NCBI GenBank assembly: GCA_938040055.1
Contig: CALHWY010000025.1
Location: 100,734-164,733 of the forward strand
DNA: 64,000 nucleotides
Direction of reading: 5' to 3'
DNA from: an uncultured Endomicrobiia bacterium
GTDB lineage: Bacteria; Elusimicrobiota; Endomicrobiia; Endomicrobiales; Endomicrobiaceae
The notes below the pieces were generated by a model. It had not been told where the DNA came from and did no database searches. It was given only the letters and a program-made list of their open reading frames with translations. The position numbers and the translations under genes were made by a program. Positions 1 to 9,776 of this stretch are shown here, piece after piece (the stretch's first letter is position 1; each line of letters starts with the position of its first letter).

Positions 1-395
1 TCTTCAATACATTGAACCGGATGGAGTTTGTAAATATAACAAACGAAGTACGAAAAGCTGTAAACGAAAGCGGCATTAAAGAAGGAATTCTTTTATGCAA
101 TGCGATGCACATCACAAGTTCGGTATTCATAAATGATAATGAATCCGGGCTTCATAACGATTATAAAAGATGGCTTGAAGAGCTTGCCCCGCATGAACCT
201 CTTTCTTTATATCAGCATAACCGTACCGGCGAAGATAACGGCGACGCTCACTTAAAAAGGCAGATTATGGGTAGAGAGGCAGTTGTCGCCATAACGGAAG
301 GGGAGCTTGATTTCGGGCCGTGGGAACAGATCTTTTACGGAGAATTCGACGGGAAGCGCAGAAAAAGAGTGCTTATAAAAATAATCGGCGAGTAA
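1..395 (+). CDS. YjbQ/UPF0047 family protein, 5' end outside window
   Basis: The visible 130 residues match the compact UPF0047/YjbQ fold. Visible family signatures are an N-terminal INIT-like stretch (VNITNEV), the [10 protein letters not shown] core with its conserved His, the YQHN motif, the EDNGDAHLK motif and the closing [17 protein letters not shown] region. Members are usually about 135-140 residues, so only a few residues are missing. The frame stays open to base 1, so the TTG at position 12 is probably internal. Some family members have weak thiamine-phosphate synthase activity, but the physiological role is generally unclear and I infer none here. No downstream partner is close: the next gene starts 360 bases away. 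Confidence 0.85.
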   Translation, partial: FNTLNRMEFVNITNEVRKAVNESGIKEGILLCNAMHITSSVFINDNESGLHNDYKRWLEELAPHEPLSLYQHNRTGEDNGDAHLKRQIMGREAVVAITEGELDFGPWEQIFYGEFDGKRRKRVLIKIIGE

Positions 396-716
396 AAAAG
401 GCAGCGCGGATATGTCTTCCTGGAAAAATTACGGCAGGCATTTCCTGATGTAAAGTACGCAAACCCGTAATCAAAAAACAGATAACGCGAGTCCTGCTTT
501 TTGCGAAAGCTTTTGCTTTTTACTAAGACGGAAAAAATTTGCGGCGGAAGAGGAAAAAGCGTTTTTGAACAAATATCCGTCTTTCTTTCCGGAAAAGAAA
601 AGTTTTAATATTAAAGAAGTTTAAAACCCAAAGTCCGGAAAGCAGTCGCTTGAAGAAAAAACGGTCATATCTGTGAAGAAAAATAAAAATTTAGTACAAT
701 GGCTCAAATAAAAAGG

Positions 717-742
717 AACCCGGGCATTGATTTGTCCGGGTT
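717..742. promoter_or_regulatory. hairpin 13 bases before the MFS start codon
   Basis: A 10-base-pair stem (AACCCGG paired with CCGGGTT, extended inward by G-T, C-G and A-T pairs) closes a six-base loop. It ends 12 bases before the ATG at 755. On the + strand it is followed only by GTTTGC. On the - strand it is followed by CCTTTTT, so it is not a clean terminator for either flank. It could end transcripts or shape the MFS leader. The rest of 396-754 holds no gene that I can support. Confidence 0.35.
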
Positions 743-754
743 GTTTGCATACAA

Positions 755-1969
755 ATGAAACAAAACGGACAATCATTATCATCCGCCCCACCCGCGCTTT
801 GGACAAACAGCTTTATTTTTGCATGGCTTGCGAATTTTTTGCTGTTTTTTTCTTTTTATCTGCTTATGCCTGCGCTGCCTTTTTATCTGACGAATTTTTT
901 CAGGGTGACAAACGCCCGATGCGGGCTCATTATCTCAGGATATATCGCCTGCGCCGTCTTGGTCAGGCCTTTTTCGGGATTTATAGCCGACTCTTTTGAC
1001 AGAAAGACCGTATACATAATTTCATATTTCGCTTTTATCGCTTTTTTCGCCGGATATATAGCCGCGGCTTCTTTAATTCTTTTTGCGTTTATACGCGCCG
1101 CTCACGGATTCGCTTTCGGAGCCGCTACAACCGCAAGCAATACGGTTATTATTGACATCCTGCCCTTTCGCCGTCAGGGAGAAGGAATAGGATATTTCGG
1201 TCTTTCAGGCACTTCGGCGATGGCCGTCGGCCCCGTTATAGGGCTTATGATGTATGACAGATTTCCGTTTGTAATGATCTTCTGCGCGGCTCTTGTTTCA
1301 GGCGCGGCCGGATGCATTTTCGCTTCACTGGTCAAAGTCGCGCGCAATGAAATTTCCAAAAATAAAGAAGCCTTGTCATTCGACAGATTTATTCTTATCA
1401 GAGCTTTGCCTTTGGGCTTTAATTTCATGCTTCTTGGAATGCCTTACGGAATGATGACTACATACATAGCCATGTACGGCAAAATTACGGGCATTGCCGG
1501 CGGGGCGGGCGCGTTTTTTGCTGTATGCGCCGCAGGATTGGTTATTTCAAGAATTTTTGCGGGAAAACAGATAGATAAGGGCAAAACGGCAATTGTGGTA
1601 ACAGCGGGAAGCTTCACGGCCTGTTTTGCTTTCTTATGCCTGTTTTTCGTCGATAAAGCGCCTTTCTGCCAGTCTGCGTTGTATTATTTCGCGGCTTTTA
1701 TGACGGGCTTGTCCTACAGCGTGATATTTCCAGCTTTTAACTTTATGTTCGTCAACATGGCAGAGCATAACAGACGCGCCACGGCTAATTCGACTTATCT
1801 TACCGGCTGGGACATAGGAATAGCGGCAGGCATTATTGCCGGAGGAAAAATAATCGACGCGGCAAAAATATCGTCGATGTACGGCGTCGGTTCTCTAATA
1901 GCGCTGGTTTGCACGGTTTACTTTATAAGCGTTTCCGCGGGATATTTCAAAAAGAAAAGGCTGAGATAA
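755..1969 (+). CDS. major facilitator superfamily transporter
   Basis: This 404-residue integral membrane protein has about 12 hydrophobic segments, consistent with an MFS secondary transporter. The loop after the second helix reads RPFSGFIADSFDRKTV, the family's G-x-(L/I)-A-D-x-x-x-R-K signature. A second-half helix reads LVISRIFAGKQIDKGK, the internally repeated version of that motif. The protein ends in a basic tail (FKKKRLR). The substrate cannot be told from sequence; drug or metabolite efflux is possible. No Shine-Dalgarno sequence lies in front of the ATG at 755. An in-frame stop at 728-730, with no ATG, GTG or TTG after it, leaves 755 as the only reasonable start. The gene converges on glyS. 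Confidence 0.85.
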   Translation: MKQNGQSLSSAPPALWTNSFIFAWLANFLLFFSFYLLMPALPFYLTNFFRVTNARCGLIISGYIACAVLVRPFSGFIADSFDRKTVYIISYFAFIAFFAGYIAAASLILFAFIRAAHGFAFGAATTASNTVIIDILPFRRQGEGIGYFGLSGTSAMAVGPVIGLMMYDRFPFVMIFCAALVSGAAGCIFASLVKVARNEISKNKEALSFDRFILIRALPLGFNFMLLGMPYGMMTTYIAMYGKITGIAGGAGAFFAVCAAGLVISRIFAGKQIDKGKTAIVVTAGSFTACFAFLCLFFVDKAPFCQSALYYFAAFMTGLSYSVIFPAFNFMFVNMAEHNRRATANSTYLTGWDIGIAAGIIAGGKIIDAAKISSMYGVGSLIALVCTVYFISVSAGYFKKKRLR

Positions 1970-2018
1970 CGGAAAATAGCATTTCTTCTCTTTCCGCCTT
2001 CAAGCTTGCCGGAACTGA

Positions 2019-2400
2019 AAAAGCGCGCCGGGAAAATCTTTTTATGAAACTCTTTTCGCGGCCGGCGCGGACAATTTCCCGAAAGATTCAATATCGGTTA
2101 TCAAGTCCGCAAATATATATAGCCGCATAAAAAGTATTTTCGGCAAAAATATCCCGCAGCGGCTTTTGCTAAAACATCCGGACCGGCACAGACAAAGACG
2201 TTTTTTGCCCGGCAAAAGATTTCCGTAATATTTATGAGTTTTCAGCCGGATTCGCCATAGAGCCTCCGCCTAAATGCGATAATACGGGAAAGAAAACGGT
2301 TTTAATAAAAAGAACGCGGCCCTTCGCTGAAAGAAAAAAATATCAGAAAGCCGCTTTTGAAAAATCATGCGCTAAAAACATATCGGAGTGCAAGCCTTAA
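2019..2400 (+). pseudogene. possible decayed coding stretch after the MFS gene
   Basis: The 480 bases between the MFS gene and the glyS terminator contain no intact gene. Two overlapping open stretches in different + frames, about 2019-2228 and 2173-2400, translate into balanced, non-repetitive residues with no start or ribosome site. One includes IKSANIYSRIKSIFGKNIP and the other FSAGFAIEPPPKCDN. This pattern would fit a frameshifted remnant. I recognise no family, and chance open frames remain possible. Confidence 0.2.
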
Positions 2401-2452
2401 ATAATTGTATAAGACAGATTATTTTGTGATAACAGTCATTAATTTAAAAGTA

Positions 2453-2496
2453 AAAAGACCGCGCGCATGTTGTTTAGTTCAAGCGCGCGGCCTTTT
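2453..2496. terminator. bidirectional terminator between MFS gene and glyS
   Basis: A GC-rich stem (GACCGCGCGC paired with GCGCGCGGCC, one wobble) is flanked by A4 on the left and T4 on the right. It sits between the convergent MFS gene and glyS. On the - strand it follows glyS by 17 bases and is trailed by a U-rich run, so it ends the phoH-glyS operon. It can also stop + strand transcription. Confidence 0.8.
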
Positions 2497-2513
2497 CTAT
2501 AATAGCGCAGATT

Positions 2514-4625
2514 TTACTGCAAAGCCGAAAAATCCACAAAACTGACAAAAATATTCTTTAAAGAATTTAAAAGAGCGACCCTGTTCTTTTTAACTTCTTC
2601 ATCTTTGTCCATTACCATAACTTTTTCAAAAAATTTATCTATCGCGGGCTTCAGCTCAAGCACTTTATTGAAAACCTTCTCATATTCGGCCCTCAATATA
2701 TAATCTTTAACTTCCGCCGCCGCCTTTTTACCGGCGCTGAAAAGCTCCCTCTCGGACATCTCTTTTAACAGGCTTTCATTTATGTTTCCGGATATATCGG
2801 TATTTTGCTTTTTGGCCTGATTGATAATATTGTTTATCCTCTTGAAAGTTTCGGCTATCGAAGTGAAATCCCCTTTCAGTTTGGCGTTTTTCAAAGCGTC
2901 AAGTTTGGGGCGTAAAGTCCCGAGAGCTCTCATTCTGTGCGCCTTTGAAGCGCCCACGACCGCCTTTACTTCGTCCGGGGCGTAACCTTCGCTTTCCAGA
3001 ATGCTTTCAATCCTCTGCCAGAAGAATTCTCTTAATCTTTCGACGGCATTTTTAAATCCGGGATTGTTTTTGACGCTTTCCGGAAGATAATCGAATGCCT
3101 TATCCATAGCGCATGCCAGATCCTGCTGCGGAAGATTTTCCATTACCATTCTTATAAAACCTATACCCGCTCTTCTCAACCCGTAAGGATCGGCCGAACC
3201 CGAAGGCTCAAGCCCTATTGAAAAGTTCGCCGCAAGCGTGTCTATTTTATCCGCGGCGGAAATAAGAAAAGCTATTTTGTTTTCCGGAAGCTTCCCGCCT
3301 GCGCTTAAAGGCCAGTAATGCTGTTCGACCGCCTGCGCTATGTCGGCGCTTTCCCCGAGTTTCCGCGCGTAAATTTTTCCCATAATGCCCTGCAGTTCCG
3401 GATATTCGAAAACCATTTCGCTTACAAGATCGGCTTTGGCAAACATTACGGCTTTCGCGAGAATCTCATCGTCTATATCCATATGAAATTCACGGTTGAA
3501 AAAAGAAGCTATCCGTTTTATGCGCTCGACTTTTTCAAGCACTGTTCCGATATCCTTATGAAAGACCACCCCTTTCAGTTTTTCAAAATTTTCCCTAAGC
3601 CCTTTTCTCAAATCATTATGATAGAAAAACTCGGCGTCGGCAAGTCTTGCCGCAACGACTTTTTCATATCCCGAACGCACTATATCCTGATTTTTCGAAA
3701 TGCCGTTTCTGACGCCGACAAAATAATTCGTAAATTTTCCGTCTCTGTCGTTTACGGCGAAACATTTCTGGCTTTTCTTCATGCAGACCGTCAGCACTTC
3801 TTGCGGCAGATCAAGATATTTTTTCTCAAAAGAGCACAGCACCGCGGACGGATATTCGACAAGATAGTTTATTTCATCTACCAGAGATTCATCCTCTATA
3901 ATCTTTCCGACGTTTTTTACCGCGGCCGCTATCGTTCTTCTTATTTCATCCTTTCTTTCATTCCGGTCTACGATGACCGACTTATTTTTCATAATAAGCG
4001 GATAATTTTCAGGCGCGTCTATGACTATCACGGAGTTGTCGGACGCGTGAAGACCGATAGTCCGGTTTGACGCTTTGACGCCGGCCATACGGAATCCTAT
4101 CACTTTTTTCCCGTAGAGAGAAACTATGCTTCTTATCGGCCTTGCAAACCTGAACTGGCTTTCTTCCCACACCATCGTTTTCGGAAAAGAGATGTTTTTT
4201 ATTATTTCGGGAAACAATGCCGAAAGAAGCTTTTCAGTCTTCTCCCCTTTTATTTTTTTAACAAAACAGAGATATTCGCCTTTTTCCGTGGTTTTTGTCG
4301 AAAGCTTCTCGGGTTTTACCCCGTTTTTATTGGCAAAGCCCGCCGCCGCCTGCGTGAACTTTCCCTGCGCGTCCTTTGCGGCCTTCAGCGCGGGACCTAA
4401 AATTTCTTCAACCCTGTCCGGACTTTTACTCTCAAGCCCGTCTATCATCAGAACAAGCCTTCTGGGAGTGGCGTAAGTTCTTATTGCCTCATATTTCAGT
4501 CCTGCAAAATTCAGCGATTTTGCGGCGAAATCTTCCATCTGCTTTAAAGCCGGTTCTATATATGAAACGGGAATTTCTTCCGTTCCTATTTCAAGCAATG
4601 CGTTCTTTATATTTTCATTAGTCAT
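2514..4625 (-). CDS. glyS: glycine--tRNA ligase, beta subunit
   Basis: The 703-residue beta subunit of the tetrameric bacterial glycyl-tRNA synthetase works with the alpha subunit to charge tRNA-Gly with glycine in the cytosol. The N-terminus carries the family hallmark [10 protein letters not shown], followed by the TPRRLVL motif. The middle contains the HD-like region ([19 protein letters not shown]). The C-terminal third is the DALR-type anticodon-binding region, including [15 protein letters not shown]. Length is normal for the family. The ATG overlaps the end of glyQ by eight bases, which implies translational coupling and equal output of both subunits. It is the last gene of the operon and is followed by a strong terminator. 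Confidence 0.97.
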   Translation of the reverse strand: MTNENIKNALLEIGTEEIPVSYIEPALKQMEDFAAKSLNFAGLKYEAIRTYATPRRLVLMIDGLESKSPDRVEEILGPALKAAKDAQGKFTQAAAGFANKNGVKPEKLSTKTTEKGEYLCFVKKIKGEKTEKLLSALFPEIIKNISFPKTMVWEESQFRFARPIRSIVSLYGKKVIGFRMAGVKASNRTIGLHASDNSVIVIDAPENYPLIMKNKSVIVDRNERKDEIRRTIAAAVKNVGKIIEDESLVDEINYLVEYPSAVLCSFEKKYLDLPQEVLTVCMKKSQKCFAVNDRDGKFTNYFVGVRNGISKNQDIVRSGYEKVVAARLADAEFFYHNDLRKGLRENFEKLKGVVFHKDIGTVLEKVERIKRIASFFNREFHMDIDDEILAKAVMFAKADLVSEMVFEYPELQGIMGKIYARKLGESADIAQAVEQHYWPLSAGGKLPENKIAFLISAADKIDTLAANFSIGLEPSGSADPYGLRRAGIGFIRMVMENLPQQDLACAMDKAFDYLPESVKNNPGFKNAVERLREFFWQRIESILESEGYAPDEVKAVVGASKAHRMRALGTLRPKLDALKNAKLKGDFTSIAETFKRINNIINQAKKQNTDISGNINESLLKEMSERELFSAGKKAAAEVKDYILRAEYEKVFNKVLELKPAIDKFFEKVMVMDKDEEVKKNRVALLNSLKNIFVSFVDFSALQ

Positions 4626-5481
4626 TTTTCATATCCTCTTTCTCCGTCATCTTCAAATATTCCTGCGCGACGTTTCTGGCCAGAGTTCTTACCCTGAGCA
4701 CATAACCCACTCTTTCCGATACCGATATCGCTCCTCTTGCGTCAAGCAGATTGAATAAATGCGAACATTTCATTACGGCGTCATAAGCCGGAAGAGGAAG
4801 ATTCGCTCCTACAAGTTTATTTACCTGTTCTTCCCACTCGTTAAAATGTCTTTTAAGCATTCCGACATCCGCAATTTCAAAATTATACGTCGACCACTGC
4901 TTTTCTTCTTCAAGGCGCACTTCTCCGTATGTAACGCCGTCCGACCATTGCAGATCGTAAACATTGTCTTTTTTCTGCACGTACATCGCAAGCCTTTCAA
5001 GCCCGTAAGTTATTTCTACGGTAATGGGGTTTAGGTTGATACCTCCGCACTGCTGGAAATAAGTAAACTGAGTCGCTTCCATTCCGTCTATCCAGACTTC
5101 CCAGCCGAGCCCCCATGCGCCCAGAGTCGGCGATTCCCAGTCGTCTTCAACGAATCTTATGTCGTGTTTTTTCGGGTCAAGCCCTATCGCCTTAAGGCTC
5201 TCCAGGTAGATCTGCTGTATATTTTTCGGCGAAGGCTTCATAACAACCTGAAACTGGTAAAAAAGCTGCATTCTGTTCGGGTTTTCCCCGTAACGCCCGT
5301 CACTGGGCCTTCTGGAAGGCTCCACATACGCGGCGTTCCACGGTTTTGAACCCAGCGCTCTTAAAAAAGTGGCCGGATTAAACGTTCCGGCGCCTTTCTC
5401 AAGATCATAAGGCTGGCACACAAGGCAGCCTTTTTTTGCCCAGAATTTGTGCAATGTCATAATAATGTCTTGAAAATTCAT
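4618..5481 (-). CDS. glyQ: glycine--tRNA ligase, alpha subunit
   Basis: This 287-residue class II synthetase subunit forms the glycyl-adenylate active site of the alpha2-beta2 enzyme. Diagnostic stretches are [18 protein letters not shown] near the N-terminus, [19 protein letters not shown], the [19 protein letters not shown] segment, and FTYFQQCGG with the later [12 protein letters not shown] (class II motif 3 region). Length is typical. The gene lies 87 bases downstream of the AbrB-family gene and overlaps glyS. Separate alpha and beta genes exclude the eukaryote-like homodimeric GlyRS. Confidence 0.97.
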   Translation of the reverse strand: MNFQDIIMTLHKFWAKKGCLVCQPYDLEKGAGTFNPATFLRALGSKPWNAAYVEPSRRPSDGRYGENPNRMQLFYQFQVVMKPSPKNIQQIYLESLKAIGLDPKKHDIRFVEDDWESPTLGAWGLGWEVWIDGMEATQFTYFQQCGGINLNPITVEITYGLERLAMYVQKKDNVYDLQWSDGVTYGEVRLEEEKQWSTYNFEIADVGMLKRHFNEWEEQVNKLVGANLPLPAYDAVMKCSHLFNLLDARGAISVSERVGYVLRVRTLARNVAQEYLKMTEKEDMKND

Positions 5482-5568
5482 AAAATCTCCCGATTTGCCC
5501 GACTCAAAAATATAATTAATTATTTTAGCAAAATTCGTTTATATTTGTCATTTTGCGTTTCGTATCAA

Positions 5569-6687
5569 TTAAAAAGAGGAAAGTTCCGTTTCTTTCTTTT
5601 TGTTTAAATATAAAGTCAGACGCTTGGCCGTATAAGGTCCTATCATAAGTATGACCACAAAACGCATTACCTGTACGGACATTATAAAAGCCTTGTTCAG
5701 TCCCTGAACTGAAGAAGCGATAATGGCTATGGAATCCGCGCCGCCCGGACTGACGGCAAGATAAGCCGTAAGAGGATCGATTCCGGAAACCCGGACAAGA
5801 ACGAAAGAAGCCGCGGCGCATAAAATAATCAAAATAAATATTGAAGCCAAAACTTTAGGAAAAGCTTTAAAAGCATGCTTTAAAGTCTCTTTGTCAAAAC
5901 GAAGTCCTATGCTCCAGCCTATAATCACATAAACGGCCGTCAGCATCCACTGCGGCAAAGATATTTCCAAAATGCCCGTATTAATCAAAACGGCTCCCGA
6001 AAACATCGGCAAAAGAAGAGAACCTGCGGGAATACGGAACTTTCTCGCGCTCAAAACGCAGACCGCGGCGAAGATAAGAGTTAAAATAAAAAATTCCGTT
6101 TCCGCCTCGTGTGAAAAAAGAGACCGGAAGGAAAAATGAGGATTTGCGCCGATATCCGCGCCGAAAAACCTGGTAACCATGGAAGCGGTTAATGCGACTA
6201 TAACAACGCGCATATACTGCATAAAAGCCACAAGTCTCATGTCAGCGCCGTAATTTTCGCTGAGTATAACCATTGTCATCGCTCCGCCGGGCCATGCCCC
6301 CCACACCGCGCTTGTTCCGGGAAGAACTTTTTTAACGGACAGAAAATATCCCATCACAAAACTGCATAAAAGCATAAAAAAAACGCAAATAAAAACGGTC
6401 AGCCAGTTTCTTAAAATGCTTTGAAGAACCGTCAGGGTAAAAATCCGGGCTATCATACATCCTAAAACGCTTTGCGCCGACTGAAAAACCGCGGAATGAA
6501 CCTTTGCCGGCATTTTTCCGGAAGCGGCGGTAATAATAGCCGCTATCATCGCCCCTGCGAGAGGAGAAGCCGGGACGCGGCCATAATGCAGAACCGAAAC
6601 GCAGACAGCCGTCAAAACCGACAGAAAAAACCATTCCTCCGCCTGTTTGAGATATATATTATTTTTTGCCGATGACATATTTTTCAT
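5569..6687 (-). CDS. AbrB-family integral membrane protein (PF05145 type)
   Basis: The 372-residue polytopic protein has about ten hydrophobic helices and an internal duplication typical of the AbrB/AmoA-like membrane family. The repeated signatures are GTSAVWGAWPGGAMTMV followed by GAD and a Q-x-x-R helix in the first half, and AVSPGGADSIAIIASS followed by MSVQVMRF in the second. The protein is not the DNA-binding AbrB of Bacillus. Proposed roles for the family (membrane regulator or transporter) are poorly settled, so I assign none. It starts six bases after recO. It appears to be an accessory gene placed inside an otherwise conserved recO-glyQ-glyS order. Confidence 0.8.
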   Translation of the reverse strand: MKNMSSAKNNIYLKQAEEWFFLSVLTAVCVSVLHYGRVPASPLAGAMIAAIITAASGKMPAKVHSAVFQSAQSVLGCMIARIFTLTVLQSILRNWLTVFICVFFMLLCSFVMGYFLSVKKVLPGTSAVWGAWPGGAMTMVILSENYGADMRLVAFMQYMRVVIVALTASMVTRFFGADIGANPHFSFRSLFSHEAETEFFILTLIFAAVCVLSARKFRIPAGSLLLPMFSGAVLINTGILEISLPQWMLTAVYVIIGWSIGLRFDKETLKHAFKAFPKVLASIFILIILCAAASFVLVRVSGIDPLTAYLAVSPGGADSIAIIASSVQGLNKAFIMSVQVMRFVVILMIGPYTAKRLTLYLNKKKETELSSF

Positions 6688-6693
6688 AACAGA

Positions 6694-7341
6694 TCAGCCC
6701 AGTTTTTTCAGGAAGACGCTCACGGAAGGACGTTTTATATAGTTTGTAATATACGCCTCGACATAATTCCATATTTTATTGTCGTCAAAATCGCATATTT
6801 TATCCGCTTCATCGCCTGAACAGTTTGAAAATTTTCTTATTCCTCTGGCACTCTCTTCATCAATCAAAGAGCCGCTGTTTTTCAGATAATCGCTAAAGCC
6901 GTAACCCGAAAGCTTGAGAAACCTCAATGCAAAAGACAAAAGAATGCGCTGCGGGCATAAACAGCTGCCCAGCAGATGCCAGACCCTTACTATAAGCCCG
7001 TACTTTTCGGCGTTTTCCATATTTGCGGGGGCAAACTTGTCGCTTATTTCCGCCGCGTATAAAGCATAAACGGTTCTTTTGAAATCCGTTTTTACCGGAG
7101 TATTATTGTTTACTATGCTTGCTCCCGTTATTCTCGGGCGCATAGACGGATGTTTCAATAAAACCATAAACTCGCTTTCAGTAAGCGGTTCCGTAGCGGA
7201 AGCGAGTTTTGCTTTGACTTTTTTAGCGCCCGGCACTATAGCCTGAAATTTTCCCCACTCATACGAATAAACCGTTATAAGCTTATCCGACTCGGAATAT
7301 ACGCCGCTTTTTAAAACAAGTCCTTTTACACTGTAGTACAT
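6694..7341 (-). CDS. recO: DNA repair protein RecO
   Basis: The 215-residue protein matches RecO, which loads RecA with RecR at gaps in single-stranded DNA during recombinational repair. The N-terminal OB-fold region is visible in GLVLKSGVYSESDKLITVYS followed by the GAKKVKAKL loop and the TEPLTESEF segment. The helical C-terminal domain includes ILLSFALRFLKLSGYGFS, a typical RecO stretch. I see no CxxC zinc pairs, which is common in part of the family. The position two genes upstream of glyQ fits the widespread recO-glyQS linkage. The protein is slightly shorter than the usual 230-250 residues. Confidence 0.88.
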   Translation of the reverse strand: MYYSVKGLVLKSGVYSESDKLITVYSYEWGKFQAIVPGAKKVKAKLASATEPLTESEFMVLLKHPSMRPRITGASIVNNNTPVKTDFKRTVYALYAAEISDKFAPANMENAEKYGLIVRVWHLLGSCLCPQRILLSFALRFLKLSGYGFSDYLKNSGSLIDEESARGIRKFSNCSGDEADKICDFDDNKIWNYVEAYITNYIKRPSVSVFLKKLG

Positions 7342-7494
7342 ACCGTCTCCGATTTTACGGTTTAAAGCGCGGCGCCATGCCCTTATCCGGCAAAATATTT
7401 TTACGCAAAAAGCGCCTGCGGCTCTTACGGAACAAAGCCGCGTACATATACCGCAATAAAGCAGAACTTTTCCGCCCGTATACGGAATCTTTTT

Positions 7495-8778
7495 TTATTC
7501 TTTGTCCGCTCTGTCTTTTGTTTTGCGCAATATTATTCTGTTAATCTGTTTAACGTCCGCGTCCTGTATTTCAATTTCAAAATTCTTCCATTTGTTTTTT
7601 TCGCCGGTTTTCGGTATGCTTCCGAATATATCCAAAATCCAGCCGTTTACCGTAGCATAATCGTCTTCCGGAATATCCAGCGACAGTTTATCATTGAGAT
7701 TTGACACCGATTCCGAAGCCTGGATAAGATAAGAACCGTCTCCAAGCGTTACCACGGTCTTTTCGTTCATGTCCGATTCGTCATATTCATCCCATACCTC
7801 TCCGACTATTTCTTCAATAAGATCTTCTATCGAAGCTATTCCTATCGTGGATCCGAACTCGTCCACAACTATTGCGATATGATGATGCCCGGTTTTAAAT
7901 TCTTTAAGCATTTTGCTTACCTTTGCGTTCTCGGGAACATAATGCACGGGTCTTATCAGATCTTCTATCACTATAATATCGGAACTCCTCCAGGCGACGG
8001 CTATATCTTTGCCGTAGATTATTCCGACTATATTGTTGAGATTGCCCCGGTAAACGGGAACTCTTGAAAACTCGGTATCTATAATCCGCTTTATTATATT
8101 GTCTTTTCCGTCCTCAAGGTTTACGGCAAAAATTTCGGATCTCGGCACCATAACCTGGGATATTCTGCGTTCGGAAAAATCCATAATATTGCTTACCATC
8201 TCTCTTGAATCGTCGGGAAGAGGAGACGTGTTCTCATTTGAAAGAAGAAAATCTATTTCATCGGCTTTTACAGACTGGGTTTCTTTCTTTTTAAACAATA
8301 TCTTTAAAATTCCGTTGGATATGCCGGATAAAAAACCGTTGGCGAAATCCAAAGCTTTGCTGATTTTAACCGCCGCGGGAAGAACCGCCGCCGCCGTTTT
8401 TTCGGAATTGTATCTGGCGAAAGTTTTGGGGAAAATATTGCCGAAGATCAATGCCAAAATTATCGACCCTGCCGGAAAAATAAAAGCCAGGTATTTTCCG
8501 GACGTTTCACAATTTTGCGCCGCGTCGACGGCAAGAGAAGAAGCTATAATCCCCATGCCGACGAGAGAAAGATTCATCCCTATCATCATAGTGGTCATGA
8601 CTTCGTCGGAATGGGTTTCCCAAAAAATTATATAGGAATAATTTTTTATCTGCTTTTCCTTTGCTCTTCTCAAATACGCGTTTGAAAGGCTTGTTAGGGC
8701 CGTTTCCGCCCCGTTAAAAAAGCCGAGAAGGGCAAGCAAAAAAACAAACAGGATGATTTTAATGATTATTATTATCAT
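7495..8778 (-). CDS. CNNM/CorC-type transporter with CBS pair and CorC_HlyC domain
   Basis: This 427-residue protein has the full CorC/HlyC (CNNM-like) architecture. An N-terminal membrane DUF21/CNNM domain (about residues 5-180) carries FFNGAETALTSLS and GNIFPKTFARYNSEK. A tandem CBS pair (about 205-330) includes VMVPRSEIFAVN and the closing IEDLIEEIVGEVWDE. The C-terminal CorC_HlyC domain (about 345-425) includes DDYATVNGWILD. Family members are linked to Mg2+ or Co2+ efflux and magnesium homeostasis, and the CBS pair commonly senses adenine nucleotides. Its start overlaps the stop of the upstream paralogue in an ATGA arrangement, so the two are probably translated together and may form a heteromeric transporter. 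Confidence 0.9.
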   Translation of the reverse strand: MIIIIIKIILFVFLLALLGFFNGAETALTSLSNAYLRRAKEKQIKNYSYIIFWETHSDEVMTTMMIGMNLSLVGMGIIASSLAVDAAQNCETSGKYLAFIFPAGSIILALIFGNIFPKTFARYNSEKTAAAVLPAAVKISKALDFANGFLSGISNGILKILFKKKETQSVKADEIDFLLSNENTSPLPDDSREMVSNIMDFSERRISQVMVPRSEIFAVNLEDGKDNIIKRIIDTEFSRVPVYRGNLNNIVGIIYGKDIAVAWRSSDIIVIEDLIRPVHYVPENAKVSKMLKEFKTGHHHIAIVVDEFGSTIGIASIEDLIEEIVGEVWDEYDESDMNEKTVVTLGDGSYLIQASESVSNLNDKLSLDIPEDDYATVNGWILDIFGSIPKTGEKNKWKNFEIEIQDADVKQINRIILRKTKDRADKE

Positions 8779-9776
8779 TCTTCAAACTCGTATTCGTCAA
8801 GAATTTCCCCTACGACTTCTTCTATTATATCCTCCAAAGTTACCATGCCGGTAATATTGTCATTGGAATCTTTCACAAAAGCTATATGGGTTTTGCCTCT
8901 CTGGAAAGCCTTCAGCAGAGCATTAATCCTTTTGTTTTCGTTAACAAAATAGGGAGGGTTCACAAGAGAGCGCACAAAGTGCCCTTTGTTTTCCTGCCAC
9001 GCCCAAAGTATGTCTTTTATGTGTATGTACCCTATTATATTGTCTTTCGTATTCGCATAAACGGGAATGCGGCTCCGGGAAGTTTCCACGGCCATATCCA
9101 GAAATATTTCCTCGTCCAGCGATATATCCACGGATTCTATTTCGCTTAAAGGCGTCATTATCCTTTTTACCGACAGATCGCCGAACTTTAAAGTGCGCGC
9201 CAGCATGCTGCTTGTGTCTTTATCTATGGCGCCGGCGTGGTCTCCTTCGGAAAGAAGACTTTCAATTTCTTCCCTGCTGAGAGCGGAAGAGGAAACGGAA
9301 GAAGTTTTCGGAGAAAGAAATTCGGTCAGTTTGATCACGGGATAGAGAAAAGGCTTCATTATTTTTCCAAGGGCGTTAAGTACGGGAACGGAAAAAACGG
9401 TTACTTTTTCAGAATTGGAGCGGGCATAAAATTTGGGGGTGATTTCTCCTATTATCAAGACCGTAAAAGACGTAAGAACCCAGGCTATAAATTCGGCGAT
9501 ATGCCTGTTTACCATAGTAAAAGTTCCGGTCATAACATAAGCGGAAAGAAAGCTTACAAGCATATCCGCGATGACGTTTACCGTAAGAATTACCGTAAGA
9601 AGATAATAAGGAGATTTCAGCCATACGGTTAAGGTGCCTGACAGTTTAGGGTTTTGGGCTATAAGTTTTTTTACTCTGTATTTCGACAGGCTTGTAATGC
9701 CGATTTCCGCAGCGGAAATCCATGTGGAACTCATAAGAAAAAACAGTAAAAAAAGAAAAGCTATGAAAATAAGCAT
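8775..9776 (-). CDS. CNNM/CorC-type transporter lacking the CorC_HlyC domain
   Basis: This 333-residue paralogue of the downstream transporter has the DUF21 membrane domain (about residues 1-170, with SAAEIGITSLS and GEITPKFYARSNSEK) and the CBS pair (about 195-330, with RIMTPLSEIESVD). It stops right after the second CBS motif, LEDIIEEVVGEILDEYE. The C-terminal CorC_HlyC domain is absent, and no remnant of it follows because the next gene begins inside the stop codon. Short CNNM proteins of this type do occur, so this is a domain variant and need not be a truncation. The start overlaps the end of ybeY by 16 bases. Confidence 0.88.
   Translation of the reverse strand: MLIFIAFLFLLFFLMSSTWISAAEIGITSLSKYRVKKLIAQNPKLSGTLTVWLKSPYYLLTVILTVNVIADMLVSFLSAYVMTGTFTMVNRHIAEFIAWVLTSFTVLIIGEITPKFYARSNSEKVTVFSVPVLNALGKIMKPFLYPVIKLTEFLSPKTSSVSSSALSREEIESLLSEGDHAGAIDKDTSSMLARTLKFGDLSVKRIMTPLSEIESVDISLDEEIFLDMAVETSRSRIPVYANTKDNIIGYIHIKDILWAWQENKGHFVRSLVNPPYFVNENKRINALLKAFQRGKTHIAFVKDSNDNITGMVTLEDIIEEVVGEILDEYEFEE

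Noticed and set aside
3318..4070. 250-codon + strand frame opposite glyS
   Set aside because: It lies wholly antisense to glyS, which is strongly supported by family motifs, and its translation is Phe/Arg-rich with no recognisable family.
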